From MGBC131033 sp910585655 (GTDB lineage: Bacteria; Bacillota; Clostridia; Lachnospirales; Lachnospiraceae): 19,010 bases of DNA. The stretch spans positions 1-19,010 of the forward strand of contig CATBCG010000075.1 in the NCBI GenBank assembly GCA_949502025.1, given 5' to 3'. Positions 1 through 7,482 of the stretch are shown one piece after another (the stretch's first letter is position 1; each line of letters opens with the position of its first letter). A model generated the notes under the pieces. It had not been told where the DNA came from. It was given only the letters and a program-made list of their open reading frames with translations, and did no database searches. The position numbers and the translations under genes were made by a program.

Positions 1-131
1 CCAGAGCTTTGCCTAAAGCTTTCTTCAGATTCCACCTCACGATGGACACCCTTGCTCTTGGCTATACACTTCCCACTACCAGGGCGTGTTACGGACTTTC
101 ACCGATTAGATTGCGCCCATACTGGGCGCAC
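1..131 (-). mobile_element. Group II intron, 5' end (class C-like), partial
   Basis: Read on the minus strand, the sequence starts GTGCG, the standard group II intron 5' end, at position 131. It opens with a perfect hairpin (GCGCCC, loop AGTAT, GGGCGC). Further in are GGTGAAAGTCC, GCAAGGGTGTCC and GGTGGAATCTGAAG, which match from memory the conserved domain I sequence of bacterial class C introns such as the Oceanobacillus iheyensis one. Only about 130 nt of domain I are present; any reverse transcriptase/maturase ORF, domain V and the 3' end lie beyond the window. The intron starts one nucleotide after the U-tract of the terminator at 133-173, which fits class C targeting of terminators. The class rests on recalled sequence likeness and insertion context, not on a folded full-length structure. 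Confidence 0.88.
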
Positions 132-132
132 C

Positions 133-173
133 AAAAAAGACAGGTGAGAAACTTTCTGTCTCACCTGTCTTTT
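133..173 (-). terminator. Intrinsic terminator of the pyrophosphorylase gene / intron target
   Basis: On the minus strand an 11-bp perfect stem (GACAGGTGAGA at 169-159 paired with TCTCACCTGTC at 149-139) encloses a 9-nt loop. It is extended by A-U pairs and followed by a run of six T. It lies 15 nt after the stop codon of the UDPGP-family gene and probably ends the ftsZ-UDPGP transcript. The group II intron begins just past the T-run. Confidence 0.93.
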
Positions 174-187
174 ATCTTCTATAAAAC

Positions 188-1420
188 TTATAATACAATC
201 CCGTTCTGTTCCAACAGCTTTCGCGCGCTTTCTACAGAGTCAACCCCTGTTCTGTTTTTTACCGGTGCAAACTCATACTCTCGTACTACCTCATACGGCA
301 GGCAATCCGGCAGTAATTCTATCATATCTAACACCAGAGATTCGTACTTATAGCCGTTTGGCTTCTCTGGATTTACCTGATTCCCCTCTGCATCGATATA
401 GGGAATCTTTTTTTCCACCTGATGCAGCGGCAGCTCTTGTTTGACAATTCGTTCCAAATCATCTTCCCGGAACAGATAATTTAAAATAACGCCGAACTGG
501 TAAAGACGCTCGCCCTCTTCGTCTACCGCGTCTAACAGCTCGTCCGTCATTTCGTAATATTCTACAATCGAAGGTCTGCCGTGGTTTAAGCACATGACGC
601 CGACTCGTTCGTCACGGGCGTTTTTCCGGATCACCTTTGCGCCGCAGGCTACGCCGGCTTTTTTAACCGCGCCTACAAACTGCGGATCGGCTATCCGTTG
701 CAGCACATTATCTACTGCAAACACATTCAGCCATTCAATCCCTTCCTGATGTACCAAATCCAAAAGACCGTTCCGTTCCATGGATAAAAACCATCCGCCG
801 TTCCCGTTTGGAGAAGTCGCAATCCGTCCCTTTTCCTCTAAATAGACTGTGCCTTCATAGTCCGTGGCAGGCGCCATCTCCTGTGGGAAAAATACAACAT
901 ACTCCGGCTGATAACCGAAATAAGCATGTTCCTTTAAAAACTGCACCGTCGCTTCATGATTTTTTTCACTGGTCATCACAAACAGATAAATCCAACGTCC
1001 CGCTTCTTTTACCACCTCTAGTAAATTTTGAATCTGCTGTTCAAAAATATACAACGTCCTGGTCACGCCGATGTTATACATTCCCTTCGGGTCGCTTGAA
1101 CCAAGCCTGGTTCCCATCCCTCCAGCCAGCAGTACCGCGGCTACCTTCCCGGCGCGAATCTCCTCTAAACCTGCCTGATAAAACTCTTCTTTTCTGGCTG
1201 TAATCTCCGGCTGCTGCATAACGGAAATCGGAGAAATCTCTTTTTCCAAAGTAGCCGGATGGTTCCCTGCTTCCCTTCCTTTTTCTAAGATAGAAAAATC
1301 GGTCTGTGCAATCTGGTCTAAGAGCGCCCTTTGTTCTGCTTGCCCTAATTCCTCGTAGTATCTTAATAACGAAAGCTGACCGTACTGTTCCAGCTTCTGA
1401 TAGGCTTCTTTGTATTCCAT
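188..1420 (-). CDS. UDPGP-family UTP:sugar-1-phosphate uridylyltransferase (UAP1-like)
   Basis: A cytoplasmic nucleotidyltransferase of 410 residues, full length for the eukaryotic-type UDPGP family, which makes UDP-GlcNAc (or another UDP-hexose) and pyrophosphate from UTP and the sugar 1-phosphate. The nucleotide-binding loop LAGGMGTRLG is at about residues 98-107 and is followed by the PKGM motif. PNGNGG (204-209), the AVDNVL segment (235-240), EYYEM (287-291) and FAPVKN (384-389) are the usual uridine, sugar and lysine motifs. The start is supported by GAGGAG spaced 5 nt from ATG. The gene begins 14 nt after the ftsZ stop, so it is probably co-transcribed with ftsZ, and its product would supply the substrate of MurA encoded nearby. 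Exact sugar specificity (GlcNAc versus glucose or galactose) cannot be settled from motifs alone; UDP-GlcNAc is preferred from likeness to UAP1 and from context. Confidence 0.87.
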   Translation of the reverse strand: MEYKEAYQKLEQYGQLSLLRYYEELGQAEQRALLDQIAQTDFSILEKGREAGNHPATLEKEISPISVMQQPEITARKEEFYQAGLEEIRAGKVAAVLLAGGMGTRLGSSDPKGMYNIGVTRTLYIFEQQIQNLLEVVKEAGRWIYLFVMTSEKNHEATVQFLKEHAYFGYQPEYVVFFPQEMAPATDYEGTVYLEEKGRIATSPNGNGGWFLSMERNGLLDLVHQEGIEWLNVFAVDNVLQRIADPQFVGAVKKAGVACGAKVIRKNARDERVGVMCLNHGRPSIVEYYEMTDELLDAVDEEGERLYQFGVILNYLFREDDLERIVKQELPLHQVEKKIPYIDAEGNQVNPEKPNGYKYESLVLDMIELLPDCLPYEVVREYEFAPVKNRTGVDSVESARKLLEQNGIVL

Positions 1421-1434
1421 GCTGTCTCCTCTTC

Positions 1435-2799
1435 TTACTTTCTGCCCTTTTTCAAAAATTCCGGTATCTTAATACCGCCGGTATCCGATTCGGCTGTATG
1501 GGAGCCTCCCGGATTGGCGCTGCTTTGCTTCGATGCGAAATTTCCGGTATTCTGACCAGGTGTGGTCTGTGTACCGCGCGTATAGCCGCCGCCCGTCCCG
1601 GCAGTATTTTGGCTTCCTCCGCCAAATCCGCTAAACGGCGTGATCTGACCTGTTCTGCCGCCTGACGTCTGGTTATAGGAACTGGTTCCCGTTCCCCCTA
1701 CGGCATGAAGACCGATAGTCCCTCTGCCCAAGCCGCTTATCGTCCCGGTGTTCCCGGTATTGGCAGAATTTCCCATTGTTCCCAAGAAGCCCGGACGTCT
1801 GGCGGACTCCTGGTTCTCGTTTTCTTCTAAGCCGGTCGCGATTACCGTAATCGTCGCAGAATCCGACACATTTTCATCGTACATCGCACCAAAAATAATA
1901 TTGGCGCTCTCCCCTGCCAATTCCTGGACATAGGAAGCCGCTTCGTTTGCTTCGATCAGGCTGATATCTCCGGAAATATTGATAATGACATGGGATGCTC
2001 CTTCGATGGTCGTCTCTAACAGCGGGCTGGTAATTGCCTGCTTGACCGCATCGAGACACTTTTCATCTCCCTGTCCTACACCGATTCCGATATGCGCGAT
2101 ACCCTTATCCTTCATTACCGTCTGCACATCGGCAAAATCCAGGTTAATTAAACCAGGCACGTTGATCAAATCCGTAATACCCTGAACACCTTGCTGCAGC
2201 ACTTCGTCAGCCTTCCGCAGCGCGTCCGGCATCGTGGTCCGGCGATCGACGATCTCTAAAAGCTTATCATTTGGTATCACAATCAGCGTATCGACGTATT
2301 CCTTTAAACGGGCAATCCCGCCGACCGCGTTATTCATCCTTGCTTTTGCTTCAAACTTAAAAGGCTTTGTGACAATTCCTACCGTCAGGATATTCATTTC
2401 CTTGGCTAACTGCGCCACAACAGGAGCGGCTCCGGTTCCTGTACCGCCGCCCATCCCGCAGGTGACGAATACCATATCCGCATCCCGGATAGCCTCTGCC
2501 AAATCCTCTTTGCTTTCCTCTGCTGCTTTTTGCCCGATTTCAGGCTGGGCGCCCGCCCCTAAGCCCTTCGTCAGTTTTTCTCCTATCTGCAGACAAACGG
2601 GAGCCTTACAGCTTTTCAAATGCTGCTTGTCCGTATTGACACAAACGAACTCCACGCCCTGAATGCCTTCTTCGATCATCCGGTTTACCGCATTATTCCC
2701 TGCCCCACCTACACCTACTACAATAATTCTTGCACTTAAATCCGAATCGTTCGTTTTAATTTCGAGCAAAACCAGTTCCTCCTTCATTTTTCCTTCCAT
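1435..2799 (-). CDS. ftsZ: Cell division GTPase FtsZ
   Basis: Tubulin-like GTPase that polymerises into the Z ring at the division site. With the start chosen here it has 454 residues. The N-terminal GTPase domain has VVGVGGAGNNAVNRM (about 27-41), the tubulin signature GGGTGTGAA (117-125) and the T7 synergy loop NLDFAD (219-224). Residues from about 335 form a Gly/Thr/Asn/Ser-rich disordered linker, longer than in many Firmicutes. The protein ends with the conserved tail GGIKIPEFLKKGRK, which binds membrane anchors (FtsA or SepF). ATG at 2799 has GGGGG 9 nt upstream; an ATG at 2787 with GGAAGG is an alternative, and the first in-frame ATG at 2829 lacks a ribosome site. No ftsA is adjacent, so SepF encoded elsewhere is the likely anchor. 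It has its own promoter and a long leader. Confidence 0.98.
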   Translation of the reverse strand: MEGKMKEELVLLEIKTNDSDLSARIIVVGVGGAGNNAVNRMIEEGIQGVEFVCVNTDKQHLKSCKAPVCLQIGEKLTKGLGAGAQPEIGQKAAEESKEDLAEAIRDADMVFVTCGMGGGTGTGAAPVVAQLAKEMNILTVGIVTKPFKFEAKARMNNAVGGIARLKEYVDTLIVIPNDKLLEIVDRRTTMPDALRKADEVLQQGVQGITDLINVPGLINLDFADVQTVMKDKGIAHIGIGVGQGDEKCLDAVKQAITSPLLETTIEGASHVIINISGDISLIEANEAASYVQELAGESANIIFGAMYDENVSDSATITVIATGLEENENQESARRPGFLGTMGNSANTGNTGTISGLGRGTIGLHAVGGTGTSSYNQTSGGRTGQITPFSGFGGGSQNTAGTGGGYTRGTQTTPGQNTGNFASKQSSANPGGSHTAESDTGGIKIPEFLKKGRK

Positions 2800-2875
2800 A
2801 TATGATATCCCCCTATATGGAAGCTGCATTCAATCAGGGCATTCCAATACCTTTATTTATTCCGTCTACTTTGGG

Positions 2876-2940
2876 ATACAGCCTGACAAGGAGCGCCCGC
2901 TTCCTTTTTTGCTGTTCCTCTCTATAGACTACGGCTGTAT
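2876..2940 (-). promoter_or_regulatory. Possible structured RNA in the ftsZ leader
   Basis: Within the 248-nt gap between ftsQ and ftsZ, ATACAGCC (2940-2933) and GGCTGTAT (2883-2876) form a perfect 8-bp stem enclosing about 49 nt. Inside, AAGGAAGC and GCTCCTT form a second stem with one bulged A and a GGGC loop. No run of T follows, so it is not a terminator. I do not recognise a known riboswitch. It could be a leader regulator, an mRNA stability element or chance pairing. The rest of the gap is AT-rich leader with no convincing gene. Confidence 0.35.
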
Positions 2941-3030
2941 GATTTCGTAATTATTTATATGATTGTCCTATGTATCTTTGTATCCACTCATCATCTCTAT
3001 TCTATTTTACCCTCTACAACCCTATCTTAT

Positions 3031-3059
3031 ATAATATAGTTATTTCCCAAAATAATCAA
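3031..3059 (-). promoter_or_regulatory. Sigma-A-like promoter of ftsZ
   Basis: On the minus strand TTGATT (3059-3054) and TATTAT (3036-3031) are separated by exactly 17 nt, in an AT-rich stretch just after the ftsQ stop. The predicted start of transcription is near 3024, leaving a leader of about 225 nt before the ftsZ start. Seen by eye; no transcript data. Confidence 0.75.
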
Positions 3060-3077
3060 GTAGAAATTTCACTTTTT

Positions 3078-3809
3078 TTAGTCCTCCTCCGTAACAAACA
3101 CAACCTTATCGTTTTTACGGCTATATTCTTCCATATGAAACGTCCCTTTCATCCCCTCCGCTTCCTTTAAAATCCCAGACAACGCGGAAAGCGGCTCATC
3201 GTACTGTTCCCTCCGTCCTAACAAAATCCGTACGCTTCCGGTATACATCGTAATTTCCATTCCATAATTAAAATCAATCCGACGAATAGACAATTCATAT
3301 TGGCGAATTAACTGTGTGACATTTAACACAAGCTGAAACAGTTCATCCCTTGGCGTGTCCATTTTTTCATTATAGACAATCCGCTCGTAGGAGATCCCTG
3401 TCACCTCCGGGATATCTTCCCGCCGCTCTGTCACGCTTCCGACCATAATCCCATCTTTATCAAAGCAGACAAATTCTCCCATGTAAGGGATGCAGCCAAT
3501 GATTTCCTTTTCATAGACCTGAAGCCGCAGTGTGTGCATATCCACAAAATCAACCTCTATATGCTCAATAAAAGGAATCACCGGCGCATCTCCGAATTTT
3601 AACTTCAAATACAAAAACCAGCTCTGATCTTCCAAGCCGCCCTCCGAAAGCCAGGAGCGTAGTTCCTGGTTCTCATAATAAGTACAGCCCGTCACCTCTA
3701 ATGTTACCAGACTGCAGCCAAAGCGCAGATAGAGAAAGACTGCCGCTGCCAAAAATACCGGCAGCAGCCAAAGTATTTTCCGATAATGAATTCCGCCCCA
3801 TCTTCCCAT
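3078..3809 (-). CDS. ftsQ: Cell division protein FtsQ/DivIB
   Basis: Bitopic divisome protein of 243 residues that joins FtsL and FtsB/DivIC and helps control the FtsW-PBP synthase. It has a short basic N-terminus, one membrane span at about 12-28 (LWLLPVFLAAAVFLYL), then a POTRA domain at about 33-100 (VTLEVTGCTYYENQEL...) and a beta-rich FtsQ domain to the C-terminus. Overall identity to model FtsQ proteins is low, as usual, so the call leans on this topology and on its place between murA and ftsZ. It lies 32 nt after murA with AAAGG about 10 nt before the ATG, and is probably co-transcribed with murA. In B. subtilis the equivalent is DivIB. Confidence 0.88.
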   Translation of the reverse strand: MGRWGGIHYRKILWLLPVFLAAAVFLYLRFGCSLVTLEVTGCTYYENQELRSWLSEGGLEDQSWFLYLKLKFGDAPVIPFIEHIEVDFVDMHTLRLQVYEKEIIGCIPYMGEFVCFDKDGIMVGSVTERREDIPEVTGISYERIVYNEKMDTPRDELFQLVLNVTQLIRQYELSIRRIDFNYGMEITMYTGSVRILLGRREQYDEPLSALSGILKEAEGMKGTFHMEEYSRKNDKVVFVTEED

Positions 3810-3841
3810 ATCCTGCCATCCTTTCCTTTTGTATCTTTGTT

Positions 3842-5095
3842 TTAAAGCTGCACTACCTGTACCCCTAGTCCCTGCAACACCTCCGGCAGATTTTCATAGC
3901 CTCGTGCAATATATTCCGCATGGCTGATTAGCGTAATCCCCTCGGCAGCCAGTCCGGCAACTACCAGAGCAGCCCCCGCGCGCAGGTCTTGTGCTTCCAC
4001 CAAACCCCCCTGTAACATACTTCCTCCGGAAATCCTTGCCACATCTTTTGACACTTCGATTTTTGCTCCCAGACGCCGAAGCTGCTCGACATGACGGAAA
4101 CGAGACTCAAACACGGTTTCCCTGATCCGGCTTCCTGAGCCGGCTACTGATAACATTGCCATAAAAATAGCCTGCAAATCCGTCGGAAATTCCGGAAACG
4201 GTCCTGTTACCAGCTCCATTCCCCGCGGCAAAGGTCCCGCTGCTTTTGCCCGGATACGACTTCCGGCTCTGTCCACATCAAGCTCCATCCCCGCCTGGCC
4301 AAGCAACTCTAGGACACAGCCAAGCCCCTCCGGTTCCACATGCTCTAACAGGACGTCTCCGCCGCAGCTCCCAACCGCAGCCAATATCGTTCCTGCCACA
4401 ATCCTGTCGCCTGGAATTTCATAAACACTGTCTTGCAGCTCGGAAACCCCATGAATGACAATCGTTCCTGCCTCTTCCCGGATATCGGCTCCCATCCCCT
4501 TTAGACAGGCTAGCAGCGCCTGGATTTCCGGCTCTCTCGCCGCTCCCCTCAGCACGGTTACACCGTCTGCCAGGACTGCTGCCAAGATCAGGTTTTCCGT
4601 AGCTCCTACGCTTGGATAGGCTAAGCTTATCTCTGTTCCTGCCAAACGATCCGCCCAAAGAGAAATCCGATCCCGATCCGTAACATACTCTGCTCCCATT
4701 TTCCGCAAGCCTGCCAAATGCAGGTCAATCGGTCTGGCGCCAATCGTACAGCCGCCCGGATAAAACGTCTCAAGCCTTCCCTCTCTGCCAAGCATCGCCC
4801 CTGCCAGTAAAAAGGAGGAACGCATCCGTCCGACCATCCGCTGCGGCAGACATCCGTTCATATGTCCCTTGGCTTCAATGACCACCCGGCGTCCCTTTTG
4901 CTCTACCAGACAGCCCAATACCCGAAGCAGTTCCAAGGTATCTCTCACATCGGAAATATCCGGCACTTCCGTCAACACCGTCGTCCCGTTATGCAAAAGA
5001 GCCGCCGAAAGGATCGGCAGTACGGCATTTTTGGCTCCCTGCACTCTTAGGCTTCCTTTTAGCGGGTTTCCGCCTTCCACTTGAATATATGCCAC
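3842..5095 (-). CDS. murA: UDP-N-acetylglucosamine 1-carboxyvinyltransferase MurA
   Basis: Cytoplasmic enzyme that transfers enolpyruvate from PEP to UDP-GlcNAc, the first committed step of peptidoglycan synthesis. With a GTG start at 5095 (GGGG 7 nt upstream) the product is 417 residues and begins MAYIQVEGGNPLKG, matching the family N-terminus; a TTG five codons further upstream is less likely. The substrate-binding AKN has Lys22, and the catalytic PEP/fosfomycin cysteine is Cys116 in the loop PGGCTIGARP, both at almost the E. coli numbers. PSVGATENLILAA and the C-terminal RGYENLPEVL are also typical. Because Cys116 is kept, the enzyme should be fosfomycin-sensitive by this criterion. It occupies the place of murG-murB in the B. 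subtilis cluster; Firmicutes often carry a second murA, so this could be either paralogue. Confidence 0.97.
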   Translation of the reverse strand: MAYIQVEGGNPLKGSLRVQGAKNAVLPILSAALLHNGTTVLTEVPDISDVRDTLELLRVLGCLVEQKGRRVVIEAKGHMNGCLPQRMVGRMRSSFLLAGAMLGREGRLETFYPGGCTIGARPIDLHLAGLRKMGAEYVTDRDRISLWADRLAGTEISLAYPSVGATENLILAAVLADGVTVLRGAAREPEIQALLACLKGMGADIREEAGTIVIHGVSELQDSVYEIPGDRIVAGTILAAVGSCGGDVLLEHVEPEGLGCVLELLGQAGMELDVDRAGSRIRAKAAGPLPRGMELVTGPFPEFPTDLQAIFMAMLSVAGSGSRIRETVFESRFRHVEQLRRLGAKIEVSKDVARISGGSMLQGGLVEAQDLRAGAALVVAGLAAEGITLISHAEYIARGYENLPEVLQGLGVQVVQL

Positions 5096-5129
5096 AAAGC
5101 CACCCCGCAAACGATATAAGCTTGCTATT

Positions 5130-5159
5130 ATTATATGAAATAAACTGCCAATATGTGAC
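5130..5159 (-). promoter_or_regulatory. Possible promoter of murA
   Basis: On the minus strand a perfect TATAAT (5135-5130) has a weak GTCACA (5159-5154) 18 nt upstream, in the gap between ftsW and murA. It would give a leader of roughly 30 nt. The -35 element is poor, so this is tentative. Confidence 0.45.
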
Positions 5160-5178
5160 CTGCAGACTTCTATCGTCC

Positions 5179-6333
5179 TTAGCGTTCATAGCGGATATGG
5201 TTGGATATGCTTAGCACCATACCGATTTCCATCAGCAAAATCGCCACGGAAGTGCCTCCATAGCTGATAAACGGCAGGGAAATTCCTGTCGAAGGAATGC
5301 TGTTTGTCACTACCGCAATATTTAAAATCACCTGAATCGCTACCTGTGCCAATACCCCCACACACAACAGAGCCGCATAGAGATCCGGCGCGTTGACCGC
5401 AATCACAAAAATCCTCCACAGCAAAAGGACAAAAAGCAAAATCAAAGCAATCGCCCCTACCAGTCCCAGTTCCTCGCAGATAATCGTAAAGATCATATCG
5501 TTGTGCGACTCCGGAATAAAGCCAAGCTTTTGCATACTCTGTCCCAATCCGGCTCCAAACATCCCACCGGAGGCAATCGCATACAACCCCTGTAAAATCT
5601 GATAACCCTTCGGATGCGTTTCTACATTCATCCAGATTTCAAACCGCTCCATACGGAAGCCCTCTCCCAGCACGACATAAGCTCCTGCCGCCGCTGCCAA
5701 AGCAAGGAAGATTACAATAAAATACATCTTCTTCCGGCTGGTGACAAAGCAGATCGCCACAAACACTCCGGCGACGATAATCGCCGAACTAAGGTTTTCT
5801 ACTGCGATCAGGATAATCAACGGACCAATGTAAATCCCCGCCCGGATAAAGCCCCGCAACTTATCCAGCTTTCGCGGCGCGCCATAAGCAATATAGGCAG
5901 TAAAAAGAATCGTCGCGACTTTCGATAACTCTGCCGGCTGGAAGGAACCAATAACCGGCACCGGAAGCCAACGCTGCGCACCGTGGCTCTCTCCGCCGGA
6001 AACAAACAGCACCACCGTCTGCAGCACCAGAGCCAATACATACACCAGTATCACCGGCTTAATATGTAAAATAGGAAGATCTTTAATCAGAATCCGGTAA
6101 TCCAGTCTGGAAATAAAGAGCATCATCCCTACCCCAAGCAATACCGGGATTGTCTGCTTCCGCAGGAAATAAGTCGCCGTCCCAAACCGTGTCTGTGCCG
6201 TATAGGAGCTGGTACTGTAAATCATGACCAGCCCAAAGCAGACCAGAAAAATCGTCAGGAACAACAGACTGTAATCGTAATAACGATGAAATTTGATCGT
6301 CTTTCCCGCCTTAGCAGACTGTACCCGTGCCAT
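5179..6333 (-). CDS. ftsW: SEDS peptidoglycan glycosyltransferase FtsW/SpoVE
   Basis: Integral membrane glycosyltransferase of 384 residues, the usual length, that polymerises lipid II at the septum with a partner class B PBP. About ten hydrophobic spans are visible. Diagnostic stretches are HGAQRWLPVP (117-126) with FQPAELSKV (131-139), then GAGLGQSMQKLGFIPESHND (260-279), where Asp279 is the equivalent of the catalytic aspartate of SEDS enzymes, and PFISYGGTS near the C-terminus. AGGAGG lies 7 nt before the ATG. It follows mraY, separated by 48 nt. In B. subtilis the SEDS gene at this position in the cluster is spoVE, so a sporulation-specific role instead of, or in addition to, vegetative division is possible. 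RodA is less likely given the context. Confidence 0.94.
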   Translation of the reverse strand: MARVQSAKAGKTIKFHRYYDYSLLFLTIFLVCFGLVMIYSTSSYTAQTRFGTATYFLRKQTIPVLLGVGMMLFISRLDYRILIKDLPILHIKPVILVYVLALVLQTVVLFVSGGESHGAQRWLPVPVIGSFQPAELSKVATILFTAYIAYGAPRKLDKLRGFIRAGIYIGPLIILIAVENLSSAIIVAGVFVAICFVTSRKKMYFIVIFLALAAAAGAYVVLGEGFRMERFEIWMNVETHPKGYQILQGLYAIASGGMFGAGLGQSMQKLGFIPESHNDMIFTIICEELGLVGAIALILLFVLLLWRIFVIAVNAPDLYAALLCVGVLAQVAIQVILNIAVVTNSIPSTGISLPFISYGGTSVAILLMEIGMVLSISNHIRYER

Positions 6334-6381
6334 ACATCAACCTCCTACTTGAATCCATCTAAAAGATAGGCTTCGTTCTGT

Positions 6382-7338
6382 TTAAAGCGCCATCAGCGCA
6401 ATCATACATAATACTGCAGTAACGATAGAAAATACTGCTACTACTCTGGTTTCCTCCCAGCCACACAGCTCAAAATGATGGTGGATAGGCGCCATTTTAA
6501 AAATCCGTTTTCCGCCTGTCAGTTTAAAAAAGCCAACCTGAAGAATCACAGACACTACCTCAATTAAATAGATAAAGGCTACCAGAAGAATAAAAAGCGG
6601 CAGTCTGGTCAAAAAGGCAATCGCCGCCACAAATCCGCCCAGCGCCAGAGAACCGGTATCCCCCATAAACACCCTGGCAGGATAGACATTAAACAGCAAA
6701 AATCCCAATAACGCACCTGCTACCGTACAGGCAATTACCCCACGGTGATCGCCTGTCAGTACACAGACCACCGCAAAAAATACCGCAATTAAAATCGTCA
6801 CGCTCGTAGCCAGCCCGTCAAGACCATCGGTAAAATTGGCTCCGTTGACCGTACCAAGAACGGTAACAAATAAAAACGGCAGGAACATAACACCCAAATC
6901 AAACAATTTTCCATCGGTAAACGGAAGGAGGATCGAGGTTCCTAACTCTGCCTGATTCATTACATAATAGCCAAAAACACCTGTCACTACGATCTGCCCT
7001 AACATCTTCTGCCATGCCCGCAGCCCCATCGAACGTTTCATTACGACTTTAATGTAATCATCCAAAAAACCAATCAGCCCAAAACCTAACGTCATAAACA
7101 GAATCGGAATAATCTCCGGATAGTCCCGAATAAAAAACAGTGACGTCAGAACAATCGCAGAAAGAATAATCAATCCGCCCATCGTCGGCGTCCCCGCCTT
7201 TTTTAAATGGGACTGCGGTCCGTCGTCCCGTACAAACTGACCGAATTTCAGCCTCTTTAAAAAAGGAATCATAATCGGGCATAGTACCACACTGATCGCA
7301 AACGCAATGATTACCGGTAAAAAAATAGTCGTATTCAT
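6382..7338 (-). CDS. mraY: Phospho-N-acetylmuramoyl-pentapeptide transferase MraY
   Basis: Integral membrane enzyme that transfers phospho-MurNAc-pentapeptide to undecaprenyl phosphate, giving lipid I. About 318 residues with ten hydrophobic spans. Family motifs are RDDGPQSHLKKAGTPTMGG near the N-terminus, FLDDYIKV, NFTDGLDGLA, FMGDTGSLALGG and the histidine cluster APIHHHFEL. I chose ATG at 7338. The in-frame ATG at 7350 touches its AGGAG with no spacer, whereas 7338 is 12 nt from that AGGAG and overlaps, as ATGA, the stop of an upstream short ORF, so translational coupling may set the start. It has its own strong promoter in the gap after the second PBP gene. murD, which follows mraY in many dcw clusters, is absent here. 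Confidence 0.97.
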   Translation of the reverse strand: MNTTIFLPVIIAFAISVVLCPIMIPFLKRLKFGQFVRDDGPQSHLKKAGTPTMGGLIILSAIVLTSLFFIRDYPEIIPILFMTLGFGLIGFLDDYIKVVMKRSMGLRAWQKMLGQIVVTGVFGYYVMNQAELGTSILLPFTDGKLFDLGVMFLPFLFVTVLGTVNGANFTDGLDGLATSVTILIAVFFAVVCVLTGDHRGVIACTVAGALLGFLLFNVYPARVFMGDTGSLALGGFVAAIAFLTRLPLFILLVAFIYLIEVVSVILQVGFFKLTGGKRIFKMAPIHHHFELCGWEETRVVAVFSIVTAVLCMIALMAL

Positions 7339-7397
7339 CTTATTACGCATCTCCTGTCTTTATCGTGATTGTGCCTTTTCTGGCGGCAGTACGCCAT
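7335..7397 (-). CDS. Possible 20-codon leader peptide upstream of mraY
   Basis: A short ORF between the mraY promoter and mraY. ATG at 7397 is preceded by GGAAGG with 6 nt spacing, better than the site at either mraY start. It encodes 20 residues (MAYCRQKRHN..., rich in Arg, Lys and His) and its TGA overlaps the mraY ATG at 7338 as ATGA. This is the classic geometry for translational coupling. No homologue is known to me, and a 20-codon ORF can occur by chance, so coding status is uncertain. Confidence 0.42.
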   Translation of the reverse strand: MAYCRQKRHNHDKDRRCVIR

Positions 7398-7441
7398 CGC
7401 CTGCCTTCCTTTTTGTATTGGCACGATGAAAAGTCTCTACC

Positions 7442-7470
7442 ATTATACGTTATTATCCGGGGATTATCAA
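7442..7470 (-). promoter_or_regulatory. Sigma-A-like promoter of mraY
   Basis: TTGATA (7470-7465) and a perfect TATAAT (7447-7442), separated by 17 nt, lie just after the stop of the second PBP gene. The predicted start is near 7435, giving a leader of about 100 nt that holds the short ORF at 7335-7397. The leader also holds complementary pairs (ATCGTG with CACGAT, and GTGCC with GGCAC) that cannot all form at once. Confidence 0.85.
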
Positions 7471-7482
7471 CCCAAATCTGAA

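Noticed and set aside
1..131. rRNA or tRNA fragment at the left edge
   Set aside because: The minus-strand sequence matches group II intron domain I features (GTGCG start, GCAAGGGTGTCC, GGAATCTGAAG) and not ribosomal or transfer RNA.
2799..2829. FtsZ start at the first in-frame ATG (2829)
   Set aside because: No ribosome site precedes it, while GGGGG is well placed for 2799 and GGAAGG for 2787, and the family N-terminus is short.
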